Below, piece by piece: positions 35,928 through 44,809 of a stretch of DNA of 64,000 nt (position 1 is the stretch's first letter; each line of letters begins with the position of its first letter). Under the pieces are notes generated by a model. It was not told the origin of the DNA, did not search any database, and worked only from the letters and a program-made list of their open reading frames with translations. The stretch is from Alphaproteobacteria bacterium (GTDB taxonomy: Bacteria; Pseudomonadota; Alphaproteobacteria; Reyranellales; Reyranellaceae), in the NCBI GenBank assembly GCA_019635875.1, contig JAHBYP010000005.1:124001-188000 (forward strand), given 5' to 3'. A program made the translations under genes and the position numbers.

Positions 35928-37292
35928 CTACTTCAGCTTTGCCGCCGCGTCCCGTGCGCGCACCGCAGCCTCTCGCGCCATGTCGGCGCACAGGCCGGTA
36001 TAGGCCGTCGGATCGAGCAGCCTGTCGATCGCCGCGCGATCCATGTGCGCGGTCAGCCGCTGGTCGGCAGCGAGCAGGTCGGAGAACGACCTGCCCTCGA
36101 CGAAAGACGCTTGCGCTGCATCGTAGACCACGTCATGGGCGTGCTGTCGGCCGATCGCGCCGCCCAGCTCGAGCATCACCGCCTCGGCCATGATCAGCCC
36201 GCCGCCGAGATCGAGGTTCGATCGCATGCGCCTGGGATCGACGCGCAACCCGCGCATGATCTCGCCCAGCCGGCCCAGCATGTCCCCCGTGGCGATGCAG
36301 GCGCGCGCCTCGGCGCTGTCCATCATCAGGCTGGTGGTGCGATCGGCCTCGTGCTCGGTGGTCATCGCCTCGAGCGCCAGCGGCACCATGGCGCGGATCT
36401 CGGCCGCAGCGGCGATCACGTCCTGGCAGAGCTTGGGATTGCGCTTCTGCGGCATGGTCGAGCTGCCCACCGTGCCCGGCGGCACCGGCTCCTCGACCTC
36501 GCCGAACTCGGTCTTCATCAGCGTGTAGATCTCGCGCCCGATCTTGCCTGACGTCGCCGCCAGCAGGCCTAGGATGCAGACGTTCTCGGCGAGGTGGTCG
36601 CCCAGCGCGCGCGAGGGCACGGTCATCGAGCCGAAGCCGAGCTGGCGGCCGATGCCTTGCTGCACCGGCGGCCCCATCCGGCCCAGCGAGGCGAAGGTGC
36701 CGGCGCCGCCGCCGAGCATGGCGACGAACAGGCGCGGTGCGGCCTGCTGCAGGCGCTCGACATGGCGCAGCAGCTCGTCGATCCAGACCGCGACCTTGTA
36801 GCCGAAGGTCGCCGGCACGGCGTGCTGGCCATGCGTGCGGCCGGCCATCGGCATGTCGGCGGTGCGCTCCGCGAGATCGGCCATGGCGGCCAGGATCTCG
36901 CCGAGCTGCTTCAGGAAGATCGCGTGCGCCTGGCGCAGCACCAGCAGGTCGCCGGTCTGGGTGATGTTCTGCGTCGTGGCGCCCCAATGCACCCAGCCGC
37001 CATGCGGCTCGCCGACCACGCGGCCCAGCTCCCACACCAGCGGCACCAGGGTGTGGCCGGTGCGGCGGAAGCCCTCGTCGATGCGCGCACGGTCCATCAG
37101 CTCGAACTTCGCCTTGGCGGCGATGGTTTCGGCCGCGTCCTTGGGCACGATGCCGAGCTCGGCCTGCGCGCGCGCCAGAGCCGCCTCGACGTCGAGCCAG
37201 GCCTGCCAGCGATTCTCCTGCCGGTACAGCGCGCGGATGCCGGGATCGGCGACGCGCGTCGCGGTGGGCAGCGAGTCGGTGGTGGCGGACAT
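35928..37292 (-). CDS. Fumarase/aspartase-superfamily lyase (PcaB/adenylosuccinate lyase-like)
   Basis: A 454-residue lyase. The superfamily signature GSSTMPQKRNPKLCQ contains the catalytic Ser. HWGATTQNITQTGD and MAGRTHGQHAVPATFG give the other active-site loops. It is closer to 3-carboxy-cis,cis-muconate cycloisomerase (PcaB) than to fumarase, but substrate use is not fixed by sequence. With the SDR downstream and a peptide-ABC-ATPase remnant upstream, it seems to be the survivor of a larger uptake-and-lyase operon. Start ATG at 37292. Confidence 0.92.
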   Translation of the reverse strand: MSATTDSLPTATRVADPGIRALYRQENRWQAWLDVEAALARAQAELGIVPKDAAETIAAKAKFELMDRARIDEGFRRTGHTLVPLVWELGRVVGEPHGGWVHWGATTQNITQTGDLLVLRQAHAIFLKQLGEILAAMADLAERTADMPMAGRTHGQHAVPATFGYKVAVWIDELLRHVERLQQAAPRLFVAMLGGGAGTFASLGRMGPPVQQGIGRQLGFGSMTVPSRALGDHLAENVCILGLLAATSGKIGREIYTLMKTEFGEVEEPVPPGTVGSSTMPQKRNPKLCQDVIAAAAEIRAMVPLALEAMTTEHEADRTTSLMMDSAEARACIATGDMLGRLGEIMRGLRVDPRRMRSNLDLGGGLIMAEAVMLELGGAIGRQHAHDVVYDAAQASFVEGRSFSDLLAADQRLTAHMDRAAIDRLLDPTAYTGLCADMAREAAVRARDAAAKLK

Positions 37293-37314
37293 GACGATCA
37301 GCTCCCAAGGACTC

Positions 37315-37343
37315 TGTCATCCCTCGCTACGCTCGGGATGACA
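37315..37343. repeat. Family A half-palindrome
   Basis: TGTCATCCC, a loop of about 11 bases, and GGGATGACA form a 9-bp stem just upstream of the lyase start and beside the ABC-ATPase remnant. Confidence 0.7.
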
Positions 37344-37346
37344 GCT

Positions 37347-37511
37347 TTAGCCAACTTTGGTCAGCGGGAAGTGGCAGGCTACCGCACAGCCGGGCGCGAT
37401 GGGACGCAGGGCTGGCACCTCGGCGGCGCAACACTCCACCGCATGCGGGCAGCGGGTGCGGAAGCAGCAGCCCGACGGCGGGATCGGGCCCGCGTTCCGC
37501 CAAGGCGGATC
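37347..37511 (-). pseudogene. C-terminal remnant of a dipeptide/oligopeptide ABC transporter ATPase
   Basis: The reverse strand encodes [20 protein letters not shown], then CPHAVECC and [16 protein letters not shown] before TAA. This is the conserved oligopeptide/dipeptide-transporter C-terminal domain with its Cys cluster. Only about 54 residues are left. Its open frame is cut on the upstream side by the TAG that ends the next gene (37512-37514), so the break coincides with that gene's 3' end. The rest of the ATPase has been lost. Confidence 0.8.
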
Positions 37512-38024
37512 CTATCCCAGCTTGCGGAGGCAGCTCTGGAACGCTCCATTCACCGTCGCGGTGCCCTGCAATCCCAGGATCCAGGCCGGGAACTGGTTGT
37601 CCTTGAAGTCGATGCGCAACTGGCTGCTGTCGCGAAACTCCCGCGCGAAGTTTTCCATCTGATTGCGGTGGACTGCGAACTGCAGCCCGGCATCCCCGTC
37701 ATCGAAGTGGAAGCCCGTAGCGGTAGCCCGCCAGATCGGATGGCCGTCGAAGCGCATGGTCAGAGGCACCTTGGCGCCTTTCTCGATCTTCCACTGAGAC
37801 GTGCCCATCTGGATGTCGAAAGTCGTTTGGCCGCCGAACAGCTTCAACCCGAAATAGCGACCGCCAGGTTCGGCCGAAATGCCGCAGACGCCCGTACCGT
37901 CTGTGGCCGTCCCGCCGAACGCCTCCCAGCTTCCCGAGCGAGCAAGCGTCTTTGTCTCCGCGGATGCACTGACCGCGATCGCCACAAGTGCCAGCGCGAA
38001 CGCGAGCGCTCCCCATCGAGCCAT
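37512..38024 (-). CDS. Small secreted protein of unknown function
   Basis: A 170-residue protein with signal peptide MARWGALAFALALVAIAVS ending ASA. The mature part begins SWEAFGGTATDGTGVCGI and ends QSCLRKLG, with two Cys that could form a disulfide. It resembles invasion-associated IalB-like periplasmic proteins in outline only, so I leave function open. Base composition is lower in GC than its neighbours. It directly replaces the front part of an ABC-ATPase gene whose tail remains in the same frame. Confidence 0.7.
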   Translation of the reverse strand: MARWGALAFALALVAIAVSASAETKTLARSGSWEAFGGTATDGTGVCGISAEPGGRYFGLKLFGGQTTFDIQMGTSQWKIEKGAKVPLTMRFDGHPIWRATATGFHFDDGDAGLQFAVHRNQMENFAREFRDSSQLRIDFKDNQFPAWILGLQGTATVNGAFQSCLRKLG

Positions 38025-38099
38025 GGCTCCCCCCGTGCCAGTCGATTGGCAGAAAACCTTAGCACAACGGCATATCGGGGCCAGTGGCCCGACCGGCAG

Positions 38100-39074
38100 T
38101 CATGGCCGCGCGACCTTCAGTTCCTCCGAGCGGTCGGTGGCCGGCGGCGGCGTGCGCGACAGATCGGCGATCCTCGCCCGCAGCTCCGACGTCATCGCGA
38201 TGTCGACGGAAGCCAGCGAGTCCTTGAGCTGGTCGGTGTTGCGCGCGCCGATGATCGGCGCGGTCACCGCCGGATGCGCGCCGACCCAGGCGATCGCCGT
38301 GCTCACCGGATGCAGGCCGTTCTCCTGGCAGAAGGCGACGTACTCCTCGGCGACCTCGAACATCCAGGCATCGCCGTAGCGCGCCTCGTACATCTTGTTG
38401 GTCTTCAGCCGGCCCACGCCCTGCCTGGCGTACTTGCCCGACAGCAGGCCGGCGGCGGCGGGGCTGTAGGGGATGACGCCGATGCCGTTGGCCTCGGCCA
38501 TCGGCAGGATCTCGACCTCGGCCTGGCGCTTCACCAGGTTGTACATCGGCTGCATCACCTGCAGGCGCGCCCAGTTGTGGCGCTCCTGGATATCGATCGC
38601 GCGCTGCGTCTGCCACGCCGACCAGTTGCTCACCGCCGGATAGATCACCTTGCCCGAGCGCACCACGTCCTCCAGCGCGCGCATCATCTCGTCGATCGGC
38701 GTGCGGGTATCGAAGCGGTGCAGGAACAGCACGTCGATGCGATCGGTGCCCAGCCGCCTGAGGCTGGCCTCGACCGCCTGCACGACATGCCGGCGGTTGG
38801 CGCCACGCGCGTTGATGTCGGGACCGGTCGGGTTGAAGCACTTGGTGGCGATCACCAGATCGTCGCGCTCGCCCTTCATCAGCCGGCCGAGGATCTCCTC
38901 GGACCTGCCCTTGCTGTACTCGTTGGCGGTGTCGAAGAAGTTGATGCCGGCGTCGCGCACCGCCTTGTACATCGCGGCAGCCATCGCCTCGTCGGCGTCG
39001 CCGCCGAAGGACATGGTGCCGAAGCAGAGCTGGGAAACCTGCAGTCCGGTCCTTCCGAGTGCCACGAATTTCAT
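38100..39074 (-). CDS. Aldo/keto reductase
   Basis: A 324-residue NADPH-dependent barrel. Catalytic tetrad residues are D, Y, K and H in INFFDTANEY, VIATKCFN and LFLHRFD. VPA-type loops IGVIPYSPAAAGLLSG and the C-terminal TAPIIGARNTDQLKDSL bind the cofactor phosphate, as in the AKR11/YhdN group. Start ATG at 39074. It is a separate unit, minus strand, next to the CapA-like gene. Substrates are probably small aldehydes. Confidence 0.92.
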   Translation of the reverse strand: MKFVALGRTGLQVSQLCFGTMSFGGDADEAMAAAMYKAVRDAGINFFDTANEYSKGRSEEILGRLMKGERDDLVIATKCFNPTGPDINARGANRRHVVQAVEASLRRLGTDRIDVLFLHRFDTRTPIDEMMRALEDVVRSGKVIYPAVSNWSAWQTQRAIDIQERHNWARLQVMQPMYNLVKRQAEVEILPMAEANGIGVIPYSPAAAGLLSGKYARQGVGRLKTNKMYEARYGDAWMFEVAEEYVAFCQENGLHPVSTAIAWVGAHPAVTAPIIGARNTDQLKDSLASVDIAMTSELRARIADLSRTPPPATDRSEELKVARP

Positions 39075-39119
39075 GCCGGTTCGCCTTCATGTGACGGTGG
39101 CGGGAGACTCCACGATAGC

Positions 39120-40430
39120 TCAGAGCGCGACGGTCGCCGACTGCGTCCCGATCTCAACTGTTGTGCCGAAGGGCTTCGACAGCGCGGCAAAGCGCTCGAG
39201 GATCGCGCGACCCTCCTCGCCCTTGGCCAAGCGCGGCCGGCCGCGCTTGTGGCGGGCTTCCTTCCAGCCCAGGCTGATCGGCATCAGCTCGATGCCCTTC
39301 AGCGCGCCGGCCTCGTAGGTGAGCACCGGCACCACCGACTCCCAGTAGCGCGGGTCGGCGGGAAAGCCGACCTGGTCGTTCTGGACACGCCTCTGATAGA
39401 CCTGCCCCGGCGTGAGCTCGGGCTCGGCGCGGAAGCGCTCGTAGCCGTCGGCCGGTATCTTCGGCACCAGCTCGTTCTGGCCGATGAAGTTGCCGAGCGA
39501 ATAGAAGATCGGCTTGCCCTTGTAGAGCTCCAGCCCGCGCAGCAGATGCGGCCCGTGGCCGACGACGAGATCGGCGCCCGCGTCGATCATCTCGCGCGCG
39601 AAGACCGGGATGAACTCGGCCGGGATCTCCTTGCTCTCGGCCTGCTCATGCGCATGCAGGCTGACCAGCACCACGTCCGACAGGCCGCGCGCTTCCCTGA
39701 TCCAGCGCGTCATGCCGTCGATGTCCTTGCGGTTCGCCGTCATGCGCACCGCGGGGCGATTGGCGGCGCGGAAATTCATCGTGCCGAGCGGGAACAGCGC
39801 CGGATCGGATGGCGCGAAGGCAAAGCCCATCTTGATCTTCTGCTGGCGCTCTGCCTCCAGCCCGAGCTGGTCGGCGATCTCGCGCAGCGCCTCGAGCTGC
39901 GGCGGCGTCACCTCGTGCACCGTCTCGAAGCGCAGCGGATTGAGGCCGGGCCGGCCCGGCAGATCCGGCCGCTGCGCCGACGCCTCCTGGCCCTTGGCGA
40001 AGGACGAGGTGCACGAGAGCATCGCCACGGTGCCGTGCGGATGGGTGTGATAGACCGGCCGCCGCGCATCTTCGAGGTTGCGGCCGATGCCGGCGAAAGA
40101 CAGCCCGCGCGCCTCCATCGCCTGCAGGGTGTGCAGCAGCCCCGCCACGCCATAGTCGAGACTGTGGTTGGTGGCCGTGGCGAACAGGTCGAAGCCGGCC
40201 TCGACCAGCTCGTCGAGCACCCAGGAAGGCGCGCCGAAATGCGAGCCACCGCTCTCCAGCACCGGATCGCCGCGGTAGTCGTTGGCCAGCACCTCGAGGT
40301 TGGTGAAGGCCACGTCGGCCGCGCGCACGCGATCGAACAGTGGGCTGAGGACATCGTCGGCGCGGCTTTGCAGGCGTCGCTGCAGGATGCTGTCACCGGT
40401 GAGGAGGATGCGGAGCGGCTGGGCGGACAT
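39120..40430 (-). CDS. CapA-family (poly-gamma-glutamate synthesis-type) phosphoesterase-like protein
   Basis: A 436-residue protein. LLTGDSILQRRL, FTNLEVLANDYRGD, ATNHSLDYGVAGL, GTVAMLSCTS, SLHAHEQAESKE and VVGHGPHLLRGLELY are the calcineurin-like CapA signatures. There is no signal peptide from the chosen start (40430), preceded by AGGGG; the longer frame from 40550 would give no good signal either. CapA-like proteins of soil bacteria often serve roles apart from capsule, and no capB/capC is close. Function in polymer handling is a family-based guess. Confidence 0.88.
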   Translation of the reverse strand: MSAQPLRILLTGDSILQRRLQSRADDVLSPLFDRVRAADVAFTNLEVLANDYRGDPVLESGGSHFGAPSWVLDELVEAGFDLFATATNHSLDYGVAGLLHTLQAMEARGLSFAGIGRNLEDARRPVYHTHPHGTVAMLSCTSSFAKGQEASAQRPDLPGRPGLNPLRFETVHEVTPPQLEALREIADQLGLEAERQQKIKMGFAFAPSDPALFPLGTMNFRAANRPAVRMTANRKDIDGMTRWIREARGLSDVVLVSLHAHEQAESKEIPAEFIPVFAREMIDAGADLVVGHGPHLLRGLELYKGKPIFYSLGNFIGQNELVPKIPADGYERFRAEPELTPGQVYQRRVQNDQVGFPADPRYWESVVPVLTYEAGALKGIELMPISLGWKEARHKRGRPRLAKGEEGRAILERFAALSKPFGTTVEIGTQSATVAL

Positions 40431-40536
40431 GAACCCCTGTCTAGCGCAAAGTCCTGCCATGCCGCCACCGGGCCTCGACTCCTGAGCCGCCGCTGTCACT
40501 ATTGCGGCAACACGAAGTACGACCAGGAGGCACGCC

Positions 40537-41631
40537 ATGGACGTCGGCATGATGATGGTGTTCGCCAGCTACGGCTGGGACAACTGCTCCGATCAGCGCG
40601 TGTGGGACGAGGAGATCCGGCTGGCCCGGCTGGCGCACGATCTCGGCTTCGACTGCCTGTGGTCGGCCGAGCATCACTTCAACGACTACTCCTTCGTGCC
40701 CGACAATCTGTCGCTGATGACGTATCTGACGGCCCTCTGCCCCAACATCGATGTCGGCACCGCAGCGGTGATCCTGCCATGGCACGATCCGCTGCGCGTG
40801 GCCGAGAATGCCGCCGTGCTCGACATGCTGAGCAAGGGCCGCCTGCGGCTGGGCCTGGGCCGTGGCCTGGCGCGGCGCGAGTTCGCCGCCTTCCGGCTGA
40901 GCATGGACGAGTCGCGCGGGCGCTTCGATGAAGCAGCACCGATGATCATCAACGCGCTGAAGACCGGCTTCATCGAGGGCGACGGCCCCTACTATAAGCA
41001 ACCGCGCATCGAGATCCGCCCGCGGCCGCAGCACTCCTTCGACGGCCGCATCTACGCTGTGGCGTCGAGCGAGGACTCCATCGATTCAGCCGCCAAGCTC
41101 GGCGCGCATATCGTGATGTTCGCCGACCGGCCCTGGGAGATGCGCCTGCCGATGATCGAGCACGGCCGCAAGCTGCACCGCCAGTATCACGGCACCACGC
41201 CGCCCACCGTGCTGCTTACCGAATTCGTAGTCTGTGGCACCGACCTCGCCAAAACCGAGGAAGAGGCGCGCCAGTACCAGGGCAAGTTCGTCGAGAGCAA
41301 CTTCCACCACTACGAGTTCCTCGGCGAGCACTTCAAGACGGTGAAGGGCTATGACGCCTACCAGCAGAAGGCCGAGATCGCGCGCAAGAGCGGGCTGGAA
41401 GGCGCGGTCAACGGCTTCATGCAGGCCGCGAGCTGGGGCACGCCGGACAAGATCCTGCGCGGGCTGGAGGCGCGGCGGAAGGTGGTGGGCGATTTCGAGA
41501 TGAACGTCGCCTTCCGCTTCGGCGGCACGCCCTTCGAGGTCTGCGAGCGCGGCCTGAAGCTCTTCGCCAGGGAGGTGCTGCCGGTCGTGAAGTCGTGGAA
41601 GCCTGCGGCGGTGGCCCAGGCGGCGGAATAG
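40537..41631 (+). CDS. LLM-class flavin-dependent oxidoreductase
   Basis: A 364-residue luciferase-like enzyme. LARLAHDLGFDCLWSAEHHF and AVLDMLSKGRLRLGLGRGLARREF are typical. AGGAGG precedes the ATG by 7 nt. It starts a plus-strand run that continues, after a family B repeat, with a beta-hydroxyacid dehydrogenase, a Rieske oxygenase and a Gfo/Idh/MocA enzyme. It probably oxygenates the same substrate class. A reduced-flavin supplier is not evident. Confidence 0.9.
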   Translation: MDVGMMMVFASYGWDNCSDQRVWDEEIRLARLAHDLGFDCLWSAEHHFNDYSFVPDNLSLMTYLTALCPNIDVGTAAVILPWHDPLRVAENAAVLDMLSKGRLRLGLGRGLARREFAAFRLSMDESRGRFDEAAPMIINALKTGFIEGDGPYYKQPRIEIRPRPQHSFDGRIYAVASSEDSIDSAAKLGAHIVMFADRPWEMRLPMIEHGRKLHRQYHGTTPPTVLLTEFVVCGTDLAKTEEEARQYQGKFVESNFHHYEFLGEHFKTVKGYDAYQQKAEIARKSGLEGAVNGFMQAASWGTPDKILRGLEARRKVVGDFEMNVAFRFGGTPFEVCERGLKLFAREVLPVVKSWKPAAVAQAAE

Positions 41632-41644
41632 GCGTTTCCTACCC

Positions 41645-41746
41645 CGTCGTCCTGAGCGCAGCGAAGGACCTCGCGGTATCGCGGCCACACAACGGCGTCT
41701 TGACTGATCGTTCCACCGCCAGGTCCTTCGCTGCGCTCAGGACGAC
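41645..41746. repeat. Palindromic intergenic repeat, family B copy 2
   Basis: The left 40 bases are the same as in copy 1 at 3799-3902, while the inner right part is different (TTGACTGATCGTTCCACC). The arms CGTCGTCCTGAGCGCAGCG and their complement remain. A shorter partial form follows at 44772-44797. Confidence 0.85.
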
Positions 41747-41764
41747 ACCAACCAGGAGACCACC

Positions 41765-42655
41765 ATGGCCGGCAAGGTCGGATTCATCGGGTTGGGCGCG
41801 ATGGGCGGGCCGATGGCGCTGAACCTCGCGAAGGCCGGCTTCGCGCTGGTGGTGAACGACATCGACGCGACCAAGACCGAACCGCTGAAAGCGAAGGGCG
41901 CCGAGGTTGCCGATACGGCGGAGCAGGTCGCCGCCGCGGTCGAGCGCACCATCGTCATCGTCGAGACCACCGAGCAGGCCGAGCAGGTGATCATCGGCGC
42001 GCACGGCATCATCCGCGGCGCCAAACCCGGGCACATCGTGCTCTGCATGTCGACCATCGATCCCTTCGCGGCACGCGGCTTCGCCGATCGCCTCGCCGCG
42101 CTCGACATCGGCATGCTCGACGCGCCGGTCAGCGGCGGCACCGGCCGCGCGCAGTCGGGTGAGCTGTCGGTGATCGTCGGCGGCGCAGCGGAGGTCTTCG
42201 CCAAGTGCCAGGACTTGTTCGATGCCATGGGCAACCGCGCCTTCCATGTCGGGCCGCTGGGCAGCGGGCTGGCGATGAAGCTGATCAACAACATGCTGGT
42301 GCAAGTCAACACGGTCGCCGTCGCCGAGGCGCTGGTGCTGGGCGTCAAGGCCGGGCTCGATCCGAAGACCATCTACGAGGTCGTGCGCGTCTCGACCGGC
42401 GCCAGTGCGGCGTGGGAGCTGCGCGTGCCGCGCATTCTCGCCGGCGACTACGCGCCGGGCGGCACGGTCGACATCTCCTACAAGGACCAGGAGCTGGAGA
42501 CCGCCTTCGCCAAGCGCCTGGGCGTGCCGCTGCTGCTGGCCAATGTCACGCAGCAGGTCTATCAGATGGCGCGCGCCCAGGGCCTGAACAAGCAGGACGG
42601 CTCGGCCGTCGTGAAGATCTTCGAGCGGCTCGCCGGCGTGACGGTGAAAGACTGA
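41765..42655 (+). CDS. 3-hydroxyisobutyrate dehydrogenase-like NAD(P)-dependent oxidoreductase
   Basis: A 296-residue beta-hydroxyacid dehydrogenase. VGFIGLGAMGGPMALNLAKA is the dinucleotide motif; DAPVSGGTGRAQSGELS and the catalytic Lys in GLAMKLINNMLVQVN match the family. The DKxT pattern after strand 2 (VVNDIDATK) favours NAD. The gap to the next gene is 4 bases. It would oxidise a hydroxyacid produced in the pathway served by the downstream Rieske enzyme. Confidence 0.92.
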   Translation: MAGKVGFIGLGAMGGPMALNLAKAGFALVVNDIDATKTEPLKAKGAEVADTAEQVAAAVERTIVIVETTEQAEQVIIGAHGIIRGAKPGHIVLCMSTIDPFAARGFADRLAALDIGMLDAPVSGGTGRAQSGELSVIVGGAAEVFAKCQDLFDAMGNRAFHVGPLGSGLAMKLINNMLVQVNTVAVAEALVLGVKAGLDPKTIYEVVRVSTGASAAWELRVPRILAGDYAPGGTVDISYKDQELETAFAKRLGVPLLLANVTQQVYQMARAQGLNKQDGSAVVKIFERLAGVTVKD

Positions 42656-42659
42656 CGAC

Positions 42660-43748
42660 ATGCCGCACGACGAACCGGCCCGCTCGACCACGCTGTCGGG
42701 ACGCTTCTATGTCGACCCGGACGTTCTCGCGCGCGAGCGGACGGCGCTCTTCTTCCGCGCATGGCACTATGCCGGGGGCTTGAGCGAGCTTGAGCGGACC
42801 GGCGACTACGTCACCGCCCGACTGCTCGATCAGAACGTCATCGTCATGCGCGGACGCGACGGCGTGCTGCGCGGCTTCCACAATGTTTGCCAGCACCGCG
42901 CGCACGAGCTGCTCGACGGACGCGGCAATACGCGCACCATCGTCTGTCCCTACCACGCCTGGTCCTACGCCGACGACGGCCGCCTGCTGAGTGCGCGCGG
43001 GCTGGAGCGTCAGCCCGACTTCGACGCAGCCCGCCTGTGCCTCAAGCCGGTGCGCGTCGACGTGCTGGCCGACGCCTTTGTCTTCTTCAACCTCGATCCC
43101 GACGCGACGTCGCTCACCGCGCTTGCCGGCGACCTCGACGCCGATTTGCGCGCCATGCTGCCGGCCCTGCCAAGCTACAGGGCCCGCCCCTTCGGCGAAC
43201 CGAGGCGCATCGCCGCCAACTGGAAGGTCGTCGTCGACAATTTCCTCGAATGCTACCACTGCGCGCCGGCACATCCGGGCTTCTGCGACCTGGTCGACAT
43301 GGCGAGCTATCGCATGACGGTGCAAGGGCTGTGGTCGTCGCAAAAGGGCGCACTGCGCAGCGGCAACAACGCCGCCTACCCGGTCGCCGACGACGCCGGT
43401 GAGAAGCGCGCGCTCTTCTGGTGGCTGTTTCCTTCGACGGTGATCAATGTGATGCCGGGCACGCCGGAGGTCGCTGTCGGCACCATCCTGCCCGACGGCA
43501 CGGGCCACACCGTGCGCCGCTTCCAGCGTTTCGCGCCGTCGGGAGCCGGGTTGGATTCGGCGCGCGCGGCCTATGAGCGCGAGGTCTTCGGCCCCGAGGA
43601 CGTGGCGATCTGCGAGAGCGTGCAACGCGGATTGAATTCGCTGGGCTACGATCGCGGCCGCATCGTCCACGACGCCGCCAACCCGCATCACGGCGAGGCT
43701 GCGGTGCACCACTTCCATCGCCTGGTGACGCGGGCGCTGGAGGGCTGA
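42660..43748 (+). CDS. Rieske aromatic/amine oxygenase, alpha subunit
   Basis: A 362-residue oxygenase. Rieske ligands C77, H79, C96 and H99 (VCQHR and CPYHAW) are followed by the catalytic iron site E197, H200, H205 in FLECYHCAPAH. The layout is that of the carnitine-oxygenase/choline and aromatic ring-hydroxylating alpha subunits. It lies 4 bases after the dehydrogenase and 3 before the MocA-like gene, so all three belong to one operon. The reductase is missing from the window. Confidence 0.93.
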   Translation: MPHDEPARSTTLSGRFYVDPDVLARERTALFFRAWHYAGGLSELERTGDYVTARLLDQNVIVMRGRDGVLRGFHNVCQHRAHELLDGRGNTRTIVCPYHAWSYADDGRLLSARGLERQPDFDAARLCLKPVRVDVLADAFVFFNLDPDATSLTALAGDLDADLRAMLPALPSYRARPFGEPRRIAANWKVVVDNFLECYHCAPAHPGFCDLVDMASYRMTVQGLWSSQKGALRSGNNAAYPVADDAGEKRALFWWLFPSTVINVMPGTPEVAVGTILPDGTGHTVRRFQRFAPSGAGLDSARAAYEREVFGPEDVAICESVQRGLNSLGYDRGRIVHDAANPHHGEAAVHHFHRLVTRALEG

Positions 43749-43751
43749 ACC

Positions 43752-44783
43752 GTGCGCATCGGACTGGTCGGATATGGCGCCTGGGGCCGCGTGCACGGTC
43801 AGGTGATCGCCGCCATCCCCGAACTCACGCTCGCATCCGTGGTCTGCGGCGACGAGGAGTCGGCCCGCGCCGCCGCCGCGCTGCCTGGCGTGGACGTGCA
43901 TCGCGACTACGAGGCGCTGCTGCGCGATCCACGCATCGACCTGATCGACATCGTCACGCCCAACCACCTGCACGCCGGCATGACGCTGGCGGCGCTCGAA
44001 GCCGGCAAGCACGTGCTGCTGGAGAAGCCGATGGCGACCACGCTGGCCGATGCGCGTCGCGTCGTCGACGCGGCCGAGCGCTCCGATCGCTATGTCGGCG
44101 TCGGCCTGCAGCTGCACACCTCGCGCCAATGGGGCCGCATCCGCGACCTCGTCGACGAGGGCGCCATCGGCCAGCCGCGCTATGCCAACAGCCTGCTGTT
44201 CCGTCGCCCCTTCCGCGGCGGCGCCGCGAACTGGCGCCTCACCGGCGCACAGGTCGGCTCATGGGTCCTCGAGGAGGCAGTGCACTACATCGACCTGCTG
44301 CTGCTGTACTTCCAGGGCAGCGGCCTGCCGGTCGAGCTGTCGGCCGACGGCCACCTCTCGCCGCTGGGCGAGGGCATGCACGATTCCTTCACCTGCACCA
44401 TGCGCTTCGGCGATGGCGCTTATGCCTCGTTCTCGCAATGCCTCGGCGGCTTCGAGCATTCCCTGGTGACCGAGATCGCCGGCACCGACGGTGCGATTCG
44501 GACCTGGTGGGCCGGCGCCACCGACCGCACGCCGACCGCCGATTTCGAGCTCAAGCTGCGCCGCAAGGGCAGCGGCGACGCCGAGATCGTGCCGATCGAG
44601 AAATCCGGCGAGGTCTACGAGCTCGAAGAGCAGATGCGCCGCCTGATCGCGGATGTGCCGCGCCGCGCACCGCTGGTCTCCGCCCGCGCCGCCCTGCCCA
44701 GCCAGGTGATCTGCCTGGAGATCGAACGCGCCATCCGCGAGCGCCGGGCGATCCCTCTGGACTGGAACACTCCGTCGTCCTGA
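43752..44783 (+). CDS. Gfo/Idh/MocA-family oxidoreductase
   Basis: A 343-residue protein that begins with GTG (MRIGLVGYGAWGRVHGQ). Cofactor motif GYGAWGRVHG is near the N-terminus; DIVTPNHLHAGMTLAALEAG and HVLLEKPMATTLADA are the family hallmarks, with the catalytic Lys-Pro in EKPMA. It is the last gene of the plus-strand operon and partly convergent with PEP carboxylase, 26 bases away. The substrate is unknown; inositol- or amino-polyol-type compounds are common in the family. Confidence 0.9.
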   Translation: MRIGLVGYGAWGRVHGQVIAAIPELTLASVVCGDEESARAAAALPGVDVHRDYEALLRDPRIDLIDIVTPNHLHAGMTLAALEAGKHVLLEKPMATTLADARRVVDAAERSDRYVGVGLQLHTSRQWGRIRDLVDEGAIGQPRYANSLLFRRPFRGGAANWRLTGAQVGSWVLEEAVHYIDLLLLYFQGSGLPVELSADGHLSPLGEGMHDSFTCTMRFGDGAYASFSQCLGGFEHSLVTEIAGTDGAIRTWWAGATDRTPTADFELKLRRKGSGDAEIVPIEKSGEVYELEEQMRRLIADVPRRAPLVSARAALPSQVICLEIERAIRERRAIPLDWNTPSS

Positions 44784-44809
44784 ACGCAGCGAAGGACGAC
44801 GGGCTTTGC

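Noticed and set aside
37357-37662. A plus-strand 101-codon gene over the ABC remnant
   Set aside because: The reverse strand encodes a clear conserved ABC-ATPase tail, and the plus frame has no motif.
36594-40931. A plus-strand open frame of 1445 codons
   Set aside because: It runs antisense through the lyase, remnant, aldo-keto and CapA genes, has no domain and mirrors codons of real genes. Long antisense frames are usual at this GC.
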